A stretch of DNA of 64,000 nt from Candidatus Hydrogenedentota bacterium (GCA_029565395.1 JAKQOG010000124.1:1-64000); one strand, 5' to 3'; numbered from the stretch's first letter, positions 1 to 10,409 are shown. Notes: a model not told the origin generated them from the sequence alone. Made by a program: numbers and translations.

Positions 1-312
1 GCTTTGGGAGCCCTCCTTCGTCACGCGCGGCGCGTGACTTCGGAGGACAAGACGGGGGACAGGGCTATCAGCTATCAGCTATCAGCTATCAGCTATCAGC
101 TATCAGCTATCAGCTATCAGCTATCAGCTATCAGCTATCAGCTATCAGCTATCAGCTATCAGCTATCAGATGTCAGATGTCGCGGGCCTCAATGGTCCTT
201 ATAGGCCGTATTGTCATTTTGAGGAAGAGCGTGATTGTTTTGGTTGTTTTGGCCGCTTAGGTTTTTTTGTTTTTTGCCAAAGCACTCAAATGAATCAAGC
301 CGTCGATGTCGA
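1..312. other. Non-coding region downstream of purN
   Basis: No convincing gene is seen. It holds the heptanucleotide tandem array (64-168), followed by two degenerate GATGTCA-like units, then an AT-rich stretch with long T-runs. No clear hairpin plus T-tract terminator for the minus-strand purN operon was found. The open frame through the array encodes only a repeating YQLSAIS peptide and is not considered a gene. Confidence 0.6.
64..168. repeat. Heptanucleotide tandem repeat, 15 copies of GCTATCA
   Basis: Fifteen perfect consecutive copies of GCTATCA are visible, followed by degenerate units (GATGTCAGATGT). Because 7 is not a multiple of 3, the array cycles through all frames and is unlikely to be coding. 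Copy number is probably variable by slippage, and such arrays are prone to assembly collapse. Confidence 0.95.
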
Positions 313-927
313 TTAGATAATCTTGACTATCCGGTTTTCAATGCGGAGGCGGCCTTCGGCGTAAAGCTGGATGGCACGGGGGTAGAGTTCCCGCTCTTTT
401 GCCTGCACGCGTTCCGCAAGTGAATCCGGCGTATCGTCCGGAAGCACGGGAACTGCTTCTTGCAGGATGATGGGGCCGTGATCGTAATGCTCATCCACAA
501 AATGCACGGTGGCCCCGCTCACTTTGGCGCCGTAGGCAAGCACGGCTTCATGCACATGATGTCCATACATGCCCTTGCCGCAGAATGCGGGAATAAGCGC
601 CGGATGCACATTCATAATTCTGTTTGCAAACTCCGGTGGCACTTCGAGCAGGGACATGAACCCCGCCAAGGCCACCAAATCCGTGTTGTATTTCCGGACT
701 TCGTCCCAGATGGCCCAGGAAAACGCGGACGAATCCGGAAATTGCTTGAACGGCAGGGTAATGGCGGGGATGGAATGTTTGCGGGCGCGTTCCAGGCCAT
801 AGGCGTTGCTGCGCGAGGAAATGACGCATACCACTTCCGCGTCCAGCTTGCCGTGCTCGATATGATCAATGATGTTTTGCAGCGTGGTTCCGCTGCCCGA
901 TAACAGCACTGCCAACCGGATTGCCAT
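313..927 (-). CDS. purN: Phosphoribosylglycinamide formyltransferase (GAR transformylase)
   Basis: 204 aa. Transfers the formyl group of 10-formyl-THF to glycinamide ribonucleotide, the third step of IMP synthesis, in the cytoplasm. The N-terminal GSGTTLQ loop (residues 11-17) and the active-site triad Asn106, His108 (MNVHPALIP) and Asp149 (VDEHYDHGPII) are all present. Length matches the family. The start is supported by an AAAGGAGA ribosome site. It is the last gene of a ddl-dapF-purN minus-strand operon, 11 bp after dapF. One oddity: the usual loop PAFxGxxxH after the His reads PAFCGKGMYGHH. Confidence 0.95.
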   Translation of the reverse strand: MAIRLAVLLSGSGTTLQNIIDHIEHGKLDAEVVCVISSRSNAYGLERARKHSIPAITLPFKQFPDSSAFSWAIWDEVRKYNTDLVALAGFMSLLEVPPEFANRIMNVHPALIPAFCGKGMYGHHVHEAVLAYGAKVSGATVHFVDEHYDHGPIILQEAVPVLPDDTPDSLAERVQAKERELYPRAIQLYAEGRLRIENRIVKII

Positions 928-938
928 GGCTCTCTCCT

Positions 939-1775
939 TTATTCCGGCCAGAGGCCGCTATAGACTTCCGTGGCCGGGCCTTCCTGGTATACACAGCCGT
1001 CTTGCGACCATTCAATTATAAGCGCGCCGTACACCAGATGCACGTTCACGCGGCGGTTCACGCGGTTGGTGATCATGGCCGCCAGCGCCGATCCGCAAGA
1101 GCCGCTCCCGCTGGCCATGGTGATGCCGCTTCCGCGCTCCCAAATCCGCATTACTATGTTGTCCGCATCCAGCACATTCACGAATTCCACATTTGTGCGC
1201 TGTGGAAATTTTGGGTGATTTTCTATTTTGGGTCCAATCTCCGCCAAATTGATTTTCGTGGCATCGTCCACGAAAACCACGGCGTGTGGATTGCCGATAT
1301 TGGCACAGGTGATCCGGACGGTTTGATCCCGCAGATCCAGTTCTTCTTCTATGACATGCCCCGACGGACCGAGCATGGGGATCTCGGCGCGTTCAAATTT
1401 TGGCACGCCCATGTTCGACCGCACCGACTGCACCACGCCGTCTTCCACGCGCAATACAACCCTGTTGGGCCCCGCCAGCGTGTCGATCACGAACTCCGTT
1501 TTGTCCGTCATGCCATGTTCATAGACATATTTTGCGAAACAGCGGATGCCGTTCCCGCAGGTTTCCGCTTCGCTGCCGTCCGCGTTGAATATGCGCATGG
1601 TAAAGCCGCCTGAGCTTCCGGGCAGGATTAGGATGATACCGTCCGAACCCGCGCCCAAATGGCGGTGGCTCATGCACCGCGACAATTCCGCCGGATCTTC
1701 GATAGGATGCTTGGCGCCGTCAATAAACAGGTAATCGTTGCCGAGTCCATGCAATTTGGTGAAGGGAATCGCCAT
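939..1775 (-). CDS. dapF: Diaminopimelate epimerase, catalytic Cys-to-Ser variant
   Basis: 278 aa. The family converts LL- to meso-diaminopimelate for lysine and peptidoglycan, using two cysteines as acid/base pair. The first is present (Cys73 in ETCGNGIRC). In the second motif, normally ACGTGAC, this protein reads ASGSGSC, so the catalytic position is Ser222 (codon AGC, one base from TGC); Cys227 is the non-catalytic one. The fold-diagnostic HGLGNDY start, GNPHAV and WERGSG segments are intact. The start codon overlaps the ddl stop (TAATG), implying translational coupling. It may have reduced or altered isomerase activity; I recall Ser-containing DapF-like sequences elsewhere but could not check. 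Confidence 0.9.
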   Translation of the reverse strand: MAIPFTKLHGLGNDYLFIDGAKHPIEDPAELSRCMSHRHLGAGSDGIILILPGSSGGFTMRIFNADGSEAETCGNGIRCFAKYVYEHGMTDKTEFVIDTLAGPNRVVLRVEDGVVQSVRSNMGVPKFERAEIPMLGPSGHVIEEELDLRDQTVRITCANIGNPHAVVFVDDATKINLAEIGPKIENHPKFPQRTNVEFVNVLDADNIVMRIWERGSGITMASGSGSCGSALAAMITNRVNRRVNVHLVYGALIIEWSQDGCVYQEGPATEVYSGLWPE

Positions 1776-2788
1776 TAGGAAGCCTTTCGTTGGTTTTCGC
1801 GGAGCGCGGCATCCACGAAGAGACGGACCATCCGGACATAACTGATGCCCGCGGCGGCACAGGCCTGCGGGAATAACGAGGTCTGGGTCAATCCAGGCAC
1901 TGTATTCACCTCCAGCCAGACCGGCCCTTCGCTGTCAATAATGAAATCGCTTCGGCTCCAGCCTTTACATCCCACAATATGATGCACACGCACCGCCATA
2001 TCCTGAATCTGGGCGGTGGTGTCAGGATCCAGCGCCGCCGGAGTGATTTCTTCACTGGCGCCGGGAGTGTATTTAGCCTCATAATCGAAAAAAGCGGCTG
2101 TTTTCGGGCGAATCTCGGTCAGGGGGAGTGCGCGTGCGCGCAGGCCGGGTTCCGCATCCAAGACCGCGCAGGTTACTTCCTTGCCTTGAATAAATTGTTC
2201 AATCATAACGGCATCATCCAGCGGGAGCGCCGCCTCCACCGCGTTTCGGAGCGTTTCGGCATCGCGGGGGATGAATATACCCACGCTGGACCCTTGGCAG
2301 GAGGGTTTTACCACGCAGGGATAGCCAATTTCCTGGGCAACTTTTTCTATCACCGCCTCGCTGTCACTCTGCCATGTATAGGGGCCAAAAGCGAGATGCG
2401 CGCCGATGCGAATGTTTTCCGCCTGCACCACCGCTTTGCAGCGCACCTTGTCCATGGCGAGCGCGCTGGCGGCACACCCGGACCCTGTATACGGCAGCCC
2501 CAGCAGATCCAATAAGCCTTGGATGCGTCCATCTTCGCCAAAGGCGCCGTGCAAGGCGATAAATACACAGTCGATGTGCATATCGCGCAGATGGGGAATG
2601 GCGTCATATAGATCAAGAGAGGCGCCGCCGGGGAATTGCCATTTCCCTTGCCGGGTAATGGTGACAGGCAGCGGCGCATAGTGTTCGCCGTGAAGCGCCT
2701 GCACGACGCCCTGCCCTGAGCACAAAGAGACCTCATGCTCGGAACTCATGCCGCCCATCAGAACGGCTACGGTGGTTTTGGTACTCAC
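1775..2788 (-). CDS. ddl: D-alanine--D-alanine ligase
   Basis: 337 aa from a GTG start chosen because AAGGAT lies 7 nt upstream; the frame stays open 19 codons further to an ATG without a good ribosome site. An ATP-grasp enzyme that joins two D-Ala for peptidoglycan precursors. Visible family marks are GGMSSEHEVSL near the N terminus, HGAFGEDGRIQGLL, the grasp-loop region VVKPSCQGSSVGI, and the C-terminal metal-binding EVNTVPGLTQTSL. It heads the ddl-dapF-purN operon and shares one base with dapF, coupling two peptidoglycan precursor enzymes. Confidence 0.95.
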   Translation of the reverse strand: MSTKTTVAVLMGGMSSEHEVSLCSGQGVVQALHGEHYAPLPVTITRQGKWQFPGGASLDLYDAIPHLRDMHIDCVFIALHGAFGEDGRIQGLLDLLGLPYTGSGCAASALAMDKVRCKAVVQAENIRIGAHLAFGPYTWQSDSEAVIEKVAQEIGYPCVVKPSCQGSSVGIFIPRDAETLRNAVEAALPLDDAVMIEQFIQGKEVTCAVLDAEPGLRARALPLTEIRPKTAAFFDYEAKYTPGASEEITPAALDPDTTAQIQDMAVRVHHIVGCKGWSRSDFIIDSEGPVWLEVNTVPGLTQTSLFPQACAAAGISYVRMVRLFVDAALRENQRKAS

Positions 2789-2866
2789 GAAAAAATCCTT
2801 AACGTTGTAAAGAGAAGCATCTGAAGCGCCGCGATTATAGCGCATGCGCGGACTATTGTGAAGCGA

Positions 2867-5800
2867 TCAACCGCTTTTGCCACGGCGGCTGAAGGCCAAC
2901 AGTGTGACAAGCGCCAACGCCACCATAAAGGCTTGATCCCCGGTGGGGAGCGAAGGTTCCGATTTCCCGCAATGGCAGTCTGGCTGTTCCCCTTCGCCTT
3001 CGCCTTCGCCTTCCTCTCCCGAAGGTTCCAACGGGATCGCCACGGAATTTTGGGCGCTCGAAGCCACCCGTATCGACAGGGTGGCCGATTCGTAGTTGGG
3101 AGCCTCTACCGTGACCGTATAGTTGCCATCAGGGATGGCGGGATAGGCATAGACACCATCCACGTTCTCTGTTACGGTTGCATAAAGCCCCGGGGCAATC
3201 GCCACAGAGGCGGTCTCGATACGTTCCTGAGTCGTTGCGTTCCACACGGTGCAATATAGTGAGGCGGCTAGAATGCCATTGCCCGCGGCCAGGAACGGCT
3301 CGAAATCCGCCGGGCCGCTGATGCGTGCTGCAATCGCTATGGCATCATTTGTGCCCCAATCGTTCAATTCCATTTTGATCTCCACGCCGCGCTCATTCAA
3401 CACGGCGGGACCGTCAATGGACATCTCGAATGAATTGCAGCCAATGGCGGGATCCGTGACATCGCCCAGAGAACCCGTGTTGGGCTCGTCCGTTTCGCGG
3501 AGAATAATCGCCGATTGCGCCAGATCATGGAAAACATTCCTGCGCACCATGGGGATGTCTTGTCCTATATCAATCGCCGTGGCGAGCTGGCTGAAATCAC
3601 ATTCTTCAATAACGGACTGGCCGGGGTGTGCGCCATCCGCCAGAATACCCGTCTCGGTGCGGTTTTCCATGCCGGTGAAGCGGACCTTGATCACACGCAT
3701 CGTTACATCATTCATATCGAGCAGAATGGGTGAGGAGCCTCCGCCTGCAATTTCCAGATTTTCCAAACCACTATTTTCCGCGCCGGTCACCGAACCGATG
3801 ATGCGGACAACGTTATCGGGGGCACCGCCTACCGTGGCATTTTGTTTCATCGTGAATGTTTCGGGATAGTCTCCGGAGATCGCAACGATTTTTGCGGGCG
3901 GGACCGCAGGAGAAGTGTTCACATGATCCAAGGCATAGGCGATGGTTGCCCAGGGATGCAGCAGGCTGCCATCGCCTTCGGCATCATCCCCAAAAGGAGG
4001 TGGTGCAACATAGGCGGTGGTGCAGGGATCATTCCGATCCACCGGCGAGGTCCCCGCCAGATATTCATCGAGGTTGCTGATTCCATCCGCATCCAGATCG
4101 CCTTGGGCATCATCGGCATTTGGATCCAGGCCATTATTCAGTTCAAATACATCCGGCAATCCGTCGCCCTCGGTGTCCACAAGCGTGTCATCGGTGCAGA
4201 CACAATTCTCCACACACGCCGACAACCCATCACCATCCACATCCTCAGAGGGCGTGCCCTGGCAGGCCAGCTCACACCCCTGCACGTCACCACAGATCTC
4301 CCCTTCACCTTCCCCGCCTTCGTCCGCGCAAGGGCCGGTCCAATTCAGCGTATAGGAATCCGAAAACTTGAATCCCTCCGTGCTGTCCGTTTCCGTAATG
4401 CCGTTATTGTAAACTTCTACGCCGTCCAAGCGGAGGATAAGATTTGCAGCCACTCCACAACATGCCGCCGCGTTCCACACCAGGAAATCGACGGTATTTA
4501 CGCCCTCAATAAGCCTGGAGCACGGGACCCGCACTTCGCCGCTGTAACCAACATGATGGCCCGTATACGTGCCGGTTTCATCCCAGCCCCAATGGCTCTC
4601 CAGAACCAACACATCATTTAGATAGACATATGCGGCGTCATCCACGTTGGTCAATTCCATCGTAAGGGTATGACCCGCTTCACCCTCGCCTTCGCCCTGC
4701 CCTTCACCTTCGGCGCCGGCCACATATTCATATGCGCCCATGTCAAAGCCGTCGCCCTCGCCATCCGTGCCCACACCGGGGATATCCACCGGACGGGCCT
4801 GACCATCCAAATCCCGTATGGGAACCGGCGTGGCCGCGCCCGTGTCAATGCACGGCGAATCCGCGGAGAGATGGAAATCGTTTTCTCCCACGAACCGGGG
4901 ATCCGCACTGATGTTGCCCTCTCCGGAAAACCCGCCCATTATATCTGAATACGTGATGTTGGTGGTGCTAGTGTCATCCGATATTTGTTGCGGGGCATTT
5001 CCCCATGCAATACAGTTCTTCACGGTGGAAATGGAGTTGTTCCAGTTTCCGATGGCCCCGCCCTGATTCGCTGCCGTGTTGTTGACAAGGGTGCAATTCG
5101 TGATAAGCAAATTGGACTTCCAATTGCCAATCGCGCCGCCGCCAAACGTTGTATCCCGAGTCTCATTGTCCGCGAACAAACAGTTCCAGACAAGCGAAGT
5201 TCCATTGTTATAGTTGCAGATCGCGCCGCCGATGTTGAACGCCGAATTACCGATGAAACGGCTGTGCCGGATCGTGGCGGTGGCCCCGTCGCAAACCACA
5301 ATGGCGCCGCCCATGCGCCCGCAGGTGTTATTGGCAAATGTACACCAGCTAATATTCGGCGTGGCCCCGCCGCAGATGCCCATCACGCCGGAATTGGTGG
5401 CGGCTTCATTTTGATCGAACACGCAATTGAAAATGACAGGAGAAGCCGTGGCGGAAATGCCTATGGCCCCGCAAAAATCAGCACGGTTGCCCGTGAAAAT
5501 GCAATTGGTCACCGTAGGCGAGCACCCGACGATCTCCATCCCGCCGCCTTCCGTGCAAAGATCGGGTACGTTGGCATCTCCGCCGGTAACGGTAAAACCG
5601 TCCAATGTTGCATTATCCGCGCCGATGAGGACACTGCAGGCCTGCCCACCGGCCCGTGCCACGGAACCATCGAGGATCGTACCATGTGCATTCCAGTTTC
5701 GTTCTACAAGCGTTGTTTCCGTTCCGGCAAAGCCCCCATAGAGTTGAACACCTTCCCTCATGAGTATGGAGCCGGTGTCATTGTCTCTTGGTTCATTGTA

Positions 5801-7156
5801 AAGTCCTTCGGCAACCCAGACATCGCCTCCGCCAAAAGCAAACGAGGCGTCGATGCCTTCTTGAATGGTGTTGAATGCGGCGTCCCAACTCATCCCCGTC
5901 TCCGTTCCGGAGGTATTATCCCGGTCAACGTAAATGACGCTCATATACTCCAGGGCGCCCATGTCATAGCCCAGTTCCGGACCGTCCACCCCTTTTCCAG
6001 GAATATCGATGGGTCTGTGCCTGCCGTCTAAATCGATGGTTGGCGCGCCGCCGGGTGTTCCGGTATCGATACAGGGCGAATCCGGTTGCAGGGAAAAATC
6101 AGCCCAGTCCGGCTGTTTAAAAAGCGGATCTTGATTAATGTTGTTATCCCCCGCGAAACCGCCTTGGATATTCGAATACGAGACCGTGGCGTTTCCACTG
6201 ATTGAGGCCGGTGTGTTTCCCCATATAATGCAATTGGTGATAACAGGGGAAATACTCCAATTGGAGATGGCGGCCTCTCCGCCGGCATTCCCCCAGAATG
6301 TGCAATTAACAAGGGTTACATTGGCCCCGCTCCCGTTCATCATCGCTCCCCCATACCGCCCCCCGGAATTGCCGGTAAACAAACAGTTGGCGAAGGCATA
6401 GGCGCCACTCCCAAAACATTCCACCGCACCACCGTCTATGGTCACTTGATTATCCCGGAACTGGCATTCGTTTACAATTAGATCATCCGTGCTTCCGTTG
6501 CTGAATATCGCTGCGCCATAGTGGGCAGTGTTATCCGCAAAAACACAGTCGGTCACATGGACGGTAATTTCATGGTTGTACATGGCTCCGCCCTGAGTCT
6601 CGGACCGGTTATTCGTAAACACGCAATGGGCCACCGTGACAAACACGTTGTCGTTGTACATGCCCGCGCCCCATTCCTGCGGCGGTTCCACACCGGCAAT
6701 CCCGTCATCGCCCGCGCCTCCGGTGATTACAAAACCATCCAAACCGGATAGATTGCCTCCCACCACTACGTGATACGACGGTTGTCCAGTCCGAGCGGTG
6801 GCCCCATCAATACTACAATCATGGGATCTCCAATCGCGTTGATCCCGCGCGGTTTCTGTTCCCGCGAAGCCGCCATAGAGGAAGACGTTGCTTTTAAGCA
6901 CCAGCGAGCCGGTATCCACTGCGGGTGCGTGCATTGTATGGCTGCGCACTTCATCATATCGTCCTTCCGCCACCCAAACTTCTCCGCCTCCATCCGCGGC
7001 CGCCGCGTCGATCCCCTCCTGAAGTGTATTGAAGGCCTGCGCCCACGATGTTCCGGTTTCCGTTCCTGTAACATCCTTGTCAACGTACCAGACTGCCGCG
7101 GAAACCTGGAATGTACAGAGCCCCACCATAATGGAGACACCTATTGTCCGAAGCAT
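2867..7156 (-). CDS. Giant secreted beta-helix protein with EG linker and DCHC/TM/basic C-terminal tail
   Basis: 1429 aa. Start supported by GGGAGG 5 nt upstream; signal peptide 1-21. Residues 22-405 and 406-811 are an internal duplication, each opening with (I/W)YVD(K/R)D...TGTSW and a conserved EGID, followed by polymorphic right-handed beta-helix repeats (GGA, NCxF, NN). Next come an EG linker (815-826), a beta-sandwich-like region (827-942), a Cys-rich DxDxDG calcium-type segment (946-1045), a second beta-helix (1046-1290), a carboxypeptidase-regulatory-like module (1298-1376), a second EG linker, DCHC at 1393-1396, a hydrophobic segment (1408-1422) and RRGK. The order suggests export and C-terminal anchoring or sorting at the cell surface; ligand unknown. 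It shares the C-terminal half with the next gene. Confidence 0.85.
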   Translation of the reverse strand: MLRTIGVSIMVGLCTFQVSAAVWYVDKDVTGTETGTSWAQAFNTLQEGIDAAAADGGGEVWVAEGRYDEVRSHTMHAPAVDTGSLVLKSNVFLYGGFAGTETARDQRDWRSHDCSIDGATARTGQPSYHVVVGGNLSGLDGFVITGGAGDDGIAGVEPPQEWGAGMYNDNVFVTVAHCVFTNNRSETQGGAMYNHEITVHVTDCVFADNTAHYGAAIFSNGSTDDLIVNECQFRDNQVTIDGGAVECFGSGAYAFANCLFTGNSGGRYGGAMMNGSGANVTLVNCTFWGNAGGEAAISNWSISPVITNCIIWGNTPASISGNATVSYSNIQGGFAGDNNINQDPLFKQPDWADFSLQPDSPCIDTGTPGGAPTIDLDGRHRPIDIPGKGVDGPELGYDMGALEYMSVIYVDRDNTSGTETGMSWDAAFNTIQEGIDASFAFGGGDVWVAEGLYNEPRDNDTGSILMREGVQLYGGFAGTETTLVERNWNAHGTILDGSVARAGGQACSVLIGADNATLDGFTVTGGDANVPDLCTEGGGMEIVGCSPTVTNCIFTGNRADFCGAIGISATASPVIFNCVFDQNEAATNSGVMGICGGATPNISWCTFANNTCGRMGGAIVVCDGATATIRHSRFIGNSAFNIGGAICNYNNGTSLVWNCLFADNETRDTTFGGGAIGNWKSNLLITNCTLVNNTAANQGGAIGNWNNSISTVKNCIAWGNAPQQISDDTSTTNITYSDIMGGFSGEGNISADPRFVGENDFHLSADSPCIDTGAATPVPIRDLDGQARPVDIPGVGTDGEGDGFDMGAYEYVAGAEGEGQGEGEGEAGHTLTMELTNVDDAAYVYLNDVLVLESHWGWDETGTYTGHHVGYSGEVRVPCSRLIEGVNTVDFLVWNAAACCGVAANLILRLDGVEVYNNGITETDSTEGFKFSDSYTLNWTGPCADEGGEGEGEICGDVQGCELACQGTPSEDVDGDGLSACVENCVCTDDTLVDTEGDGLPDVFELNNGLDPNADDAQGDLDADGISNLDEYLAGTSPVDRNDPCTTAYVAPPPFGDDAEGDGSLLHPWATIAYALDHVNTSPAVPPAKIVAISGDYPETFTMKQNATVGGAPDNVVRIIGSVTGAENSGLENLEIAGGGSSPILLDMNDVTMRVIKVRFTGMENRTETGILADGAHPGQSVIEECDFSQLATAIDIGQDIPMVRRNVFHDLAQSAIILRETDEPNTGSLGDVTDPAIGCNSFEMSIDGPAVLNERGVEIKMELNDWGTNDAIAIAARISGPADFEPFLAAGNGILAASLYCTVWNATTQERIETASVAIAPGLYATVTENVDGVYAYPAIPDGNYTVTVEAPNYESATLSIRVASSAQNSVAIPLEPSGEEGEGEGEGEQPDCHCGKSEPSLPTGDQAFMVALALVTLLAFSRRGKSG

Positions 7157-7259
7157 AATAGCCTCCCATTGTGACTTTTTTCATCTACAACAACCACCGG
7201 GTGTTTTTCTACACATTACAGTATTTCTGTTTTGTTTTCACTTGTCCAGGCTGCTCATG

Positions 7260-10200
7260 CTATTCCTTGATTCTTAATTTTGTGGAGGCAAGCATTAATA
7301 CCATCACGGACAGTGCGCCCAGGAATATTTCACCGGGATCGGGCAATGCTTTTTTCGGATTTGAACAGTGGCAATCGTCCGGTGGTTGCGGTTCTCCTTC
7401 TCCTTCCTGTTGCCCTTCCTCCTGCCCTTCTCCTTCTCCACCTCCTTCCAGGTCTCCTTCTTCGCCCTCTCCGCCTTCGGCATGAAGTGCGAATGCCGCC
7501 GAGTTCGGTTGACCGGTTCCGACGGTAATCATTTTTTGATCATTCTGATAGTCCGGTGCTGCCGCCCCAACAACGTACGTTCCGGCAGGCAGCGCCGGAA
7601 AGGCATAAACCCCCCGGATATTTTCCGACACCGGTCCATAGGATCCCGCCTGAAGGGAGCCATTAAGAATGAGGGCCTGCGTATCCGCATCCCATACCGT
7701 GCAATAGAGCGAAGAGGCCAGGAGCCCGGATCCGGCCACGAGGAATGGGGTGAAATCGCCGCTTCCTGCCCCCTCGATTCGTTCCGAGATAATTTGGGGA
7801 TCGATGGTTCCCCAATCATTGTTTTCCAACAACAGCGGGGTGGAGCGTTCATTCAAAACGGCTGGGCCATCGATATCGAGGCCGAATGTGTTGCATCCCC
7901 GTTGTGGATCATTCTGACCGCCAATCGAATTGGTGCTGACAGGTCCGCTGCTCTGCCGGACGATGATCCCGGCCTCCGCGATATTGGCAAACGTACACCG
8001 CCGGATCATGGGGATGTCATCCGCGATGTCAACACCCACGCCCAGAACACTGAACGTGCATTCCTCCACCACGGATTCCGCGGGTGCATTGCCCGACACC
8101 AACAACCCCGTCTCGGTTCGGTTTTCACTTCCGAAGAAACGAATCCGCGTGACGCGCATGGCTACGTCATTCATGGTCAACACCACCGCCGCCACTCCAT
8201 CCGATACTATATCCAGTCCCTCCAATACACTGCCTTCCGCACCCGCCATGGCCCCGGCAATTTCCACCGAGGCGCCGGGAAAGCCGGATAGCGTCATGCC
8301 CGGGAGCAATGTAACGCTTTCCGAATAAGCACCTGACAACAGGACGATGCGCAACGCCTTGGCGGGTGGAACCACTGCATGCGTCATCGTATAGTTAATG
8401 GTGGCCCAGGGCAATTCCAGTGTGCCTCGATTGGGGGCATCCAACCCCTGCGGCGGGGGCGCCACATAAAACACGCCCCCGGGACTGTCTGCATCCTGCG
8501 GATCGGTTCCCGTCCGGTATTCCTGAATATTGGTCAGTCCGTCCAGATCCGCATCCCCCTCTGCATCATTCGCGGTGGGATCAAATTCATGCTGAACTTC
8601 ATAGCCGTCCGGCATGCCGTCGCCGTCGCTGTCTTCTATCCGATCGCTGGTGCATAAACAACTTTCGATACACGCATTGAGCCCATCGCCATCAGCGTCC
8701 GTATAACTTCCCGGGCATGCGCCCAGACACACGGTATACCCCCTGCATCCCTCGCCCTCCGTTTCACCCTCTGGGGCCGAGGTGGGAATCAACACTGGGG
8801 GATCGCTGAATCTGGAGGTCCCACGGTTGTCTGTCTGGGTGGCGGTGAGGTATTTGCCGATGTGGGCCGTGGTGAAATTGAATTCCGCCCAGAACGAGCC
8901 CGTCTCAGAGACCGTGCATGCCATTCCCAGATACAATTGGCCTTCGTCTTCGTCATCTATAAACAGTTCTACAATGGCTCCGGGAATTCCCGTGCCTTCA
9001 ATGCGGCCCCCTATGGAATCCAAATAAGTAATTACGGGGGGCCATATGCTTCCATTGCCTCCGTTCGCGATCAATATGCCCATGCCGCCATTGTGATGAA
9101 TGGAATTTGCATGGATAATGTTGCCTGTTGACGCGGCGCCATCCACTTGGATGCCGTACGACGTATTCCAGGCGATCTGGTTGCCCCAGGGAGAGGCCGT
9201 CTCGCCGATGCGGTTGTTGGAGGGCCCCTCCATGATCAAGATGCCGCAGATTCCGTTCGGCAAGGGATTGGCTCCCGTGGCATCAACGCCTATGTAATTG
9301 CTCCGGACCAGGTTGCTGGAGGTATTCTCGTCCATCATGAACAGGCCGCTGCGCGCATTGCCCGAAATGACATTGCGCATGCTCTCAATATTCCCCCCAA
9401 TTTCATTGTAAGATGTCCCCGTGCGAAGTGAAATACCATTCAACGTATTGGGCACGGCTCCCGTGCCCGCCGCATTCGTGCCGATATAATTGCCCAGCAC
9501 ATGATTGCCGAAGGCACTGGCGCCATAAATAAACACGCCGCTGCCGCAGTTGCCGGAAATGACGTTGCCCGCCCCCGTGCCGCCTCCGCCAATGACATTG
9601 GAATGGGCGCCGTCGCGGATCATGATTCCATGGGATTCCCCCGTGGTGTTGCACGGCCCGGCGGCCGTGCCTGCCACGTTGGTGCCGATAAAATTGCCCT
9701 GGACGGCATTGGTGTCGGTAATGATGCCCTCGGAAGTGCTTTCCAACAATACGCCGCATATTTGATTGCCGGATATCACATTGCGATCCTCCGGGAGCGT
9801 GCTGCCTATCCAGTTCTGTTTTGCGCCATCGCCAAGGGTGACGCCTGTGGCACAACCCAGACCCGGGGAATTTGCGGCATCCGTGCCGATAATGCATCCC
9901 TTCACATGGTTATCCGTCGCTTGTTCCCCAGAGATGTAGATTCCAGCATCCGGACAATTCACAATAGTTAAATCGGATATCACATTGCCCGAAGAGATGA
10001 TGCTGATGCACGGCTGACTGAGCCCAGGCATCTCCGCGCCATCCAGCGTGATTCGATCCTCCCCCTGGATTTCCGTTCCGCCGTTCGCATCCCACAACGC
10101 AGGCAACTGGCCCGTTAACATAATCGTACCCGTGAGACCGCTTTCAAAACTGATGAAGTCGCTCCCGGCCGAGTTAACCGCCGCCTGCATCGCCTCGCGA

Positions 10201-10409
10201 AGCGATATCTCCCCATCCGGGCCCGGCGTCGCCGTCAGCGCCGCAATGGACGAGGTATCTCCGTCCTGTACGTCACTCAGGGTGGTGACCACAACATTTG
10301 TTTTAGGCCCGCTCTCACCCGCGGCGGAGAAAACGGTTAGTAGAATGGCAGAAAATATCAGCACACGTACCCGTGGCTGCATCCGATGGCCGGCCGTTAG
10401 AATTTGCAT
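7260..10409 (-). CDS. Secreted CSLREA-type beta-helix protein with DCHC/TM/basic tail
   Basis: 1049 aa. Start supported by AAGGAGG 6 nt upstream; N-terminal signal peptide. Near residue 45 [10 protein letters not shown]...[11 protein letters not shown] resembles the CSLREA domain that precedes bacterial beta-helix surface proteins. Residues about 100-540 carry NxIxGN/NxIGTNAAG beta-helix rungs. The rest parallels the 2867-7156 protein: Cys-rich DxDxDG segment, short beta-helix, regulatory-like beta-sandwich, EG linker, DDCHC (CHC at 1013-1015), TM and a KLRIKE tail. The two genes lie in tandem 103 bp apart and probably form a surface-protein pair. Function beyond adhesion or surface display is unknown. 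Confidence 0.85.
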   Translation of the reverse strand: MQILTAGHRMQPRVRVLIFSAILLTVFSAAGESGPKTNVVVTTLSDVQDGDTSSIAALTATPGPDGEISLREAMQAAVNSAGSDFISFESGLTGTIMLTGQLPALWDANGGTEIQGEDRITLDGAEMPGLSQPCISIISSGNVISDLTIVNCPDAGIYISGEQATDNHVKGCIIGTDAANSPGLGCATGVTLGDGAKQNWIGSTLPEDRNVISGNQICGVLLESTSEGIITDTNAVQGNFIGTNVAGTAAGPCNTTGESHGIMIRDGAHSNVIGGGGTGAGNVISGNCGSGVFIYGASAFGNHVLGNYIGTNAAGTGAVPNTLNGISLRTGTSYNEIGGNIESMRNVISGNARSGLFMMDENTSSNLVRSNYIGVDATGANPLPNGICGILIMEGPSNNRIGETASPWGNQIAWNTSYGIQVDGAASTGNIIHANSIHHNGGMGILIANGGNGSIWPPVITYLDSIGGRIEGTGIPGAIVELFIDDEDEGQLYLGMACTVSETGSFWAEFNFTTAHIGKYLTATQTDNRGTSRFSDPPVLIPTSAPEGETEGEGCRGYTVCLGACPGSYTDADGDGLNACIESCLCTSDRIEDSDGDGMPDGYEVQHEFDPTANDAEGDADLDGLTNIQEYRTGTDPQDADSPGGVFYVAPPPQGLDAPNRGTLELPWATINYTMTHAVVPPAKALRIVLLSGAYSESVTLLPGMTLSGFPGASVEIAGAMAGAEGSVLEGLDIVSDGVAAVVLTMNDVAMRVTRIRFFGSENRTETGLLVSGNAPAESVVEECTFSVLGVGVDIADDIPMIRRCTFANIAEAGIIVRQSSGPVSTNSIGGQNDPQRGCNTFGLDIDGPAVLNERSTPLLLENNDWGTIDPQIISERIEGAGSGDFTPFLVAGSGLLASSLYCTVWDADTQALILNGSLQAGSYGPVSENIRGVYAFPALPAGTYVVGAAAPDYQNDQKMITVGTGQPNSAAFALHAEGGEGEEGDLEGGGEGEGQEEGQQEGEGEPQPPDDCHCSNPKKALPDPGEIFLGALSVMVLMLASTKLRIKE

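Noticed and set aside
4..204. Small open frame with a repeated YQLSAIS peptide
   Set aside because: It is the translation of a 7-bp tandem repeat, reads similarly in other frames, and has no ribosome site.
921..1613. 230-codon open frame on the plus strand
   Set aside because: Antisense shadow of dapF, whose motifs are clear on the minus strand.
4985..6031. 348-codon open frame on the plus strand
   Set aside because: Antisense to the large beta-helix gene; composition mirrors the repeats of the real gene and no ribosome site is seen.
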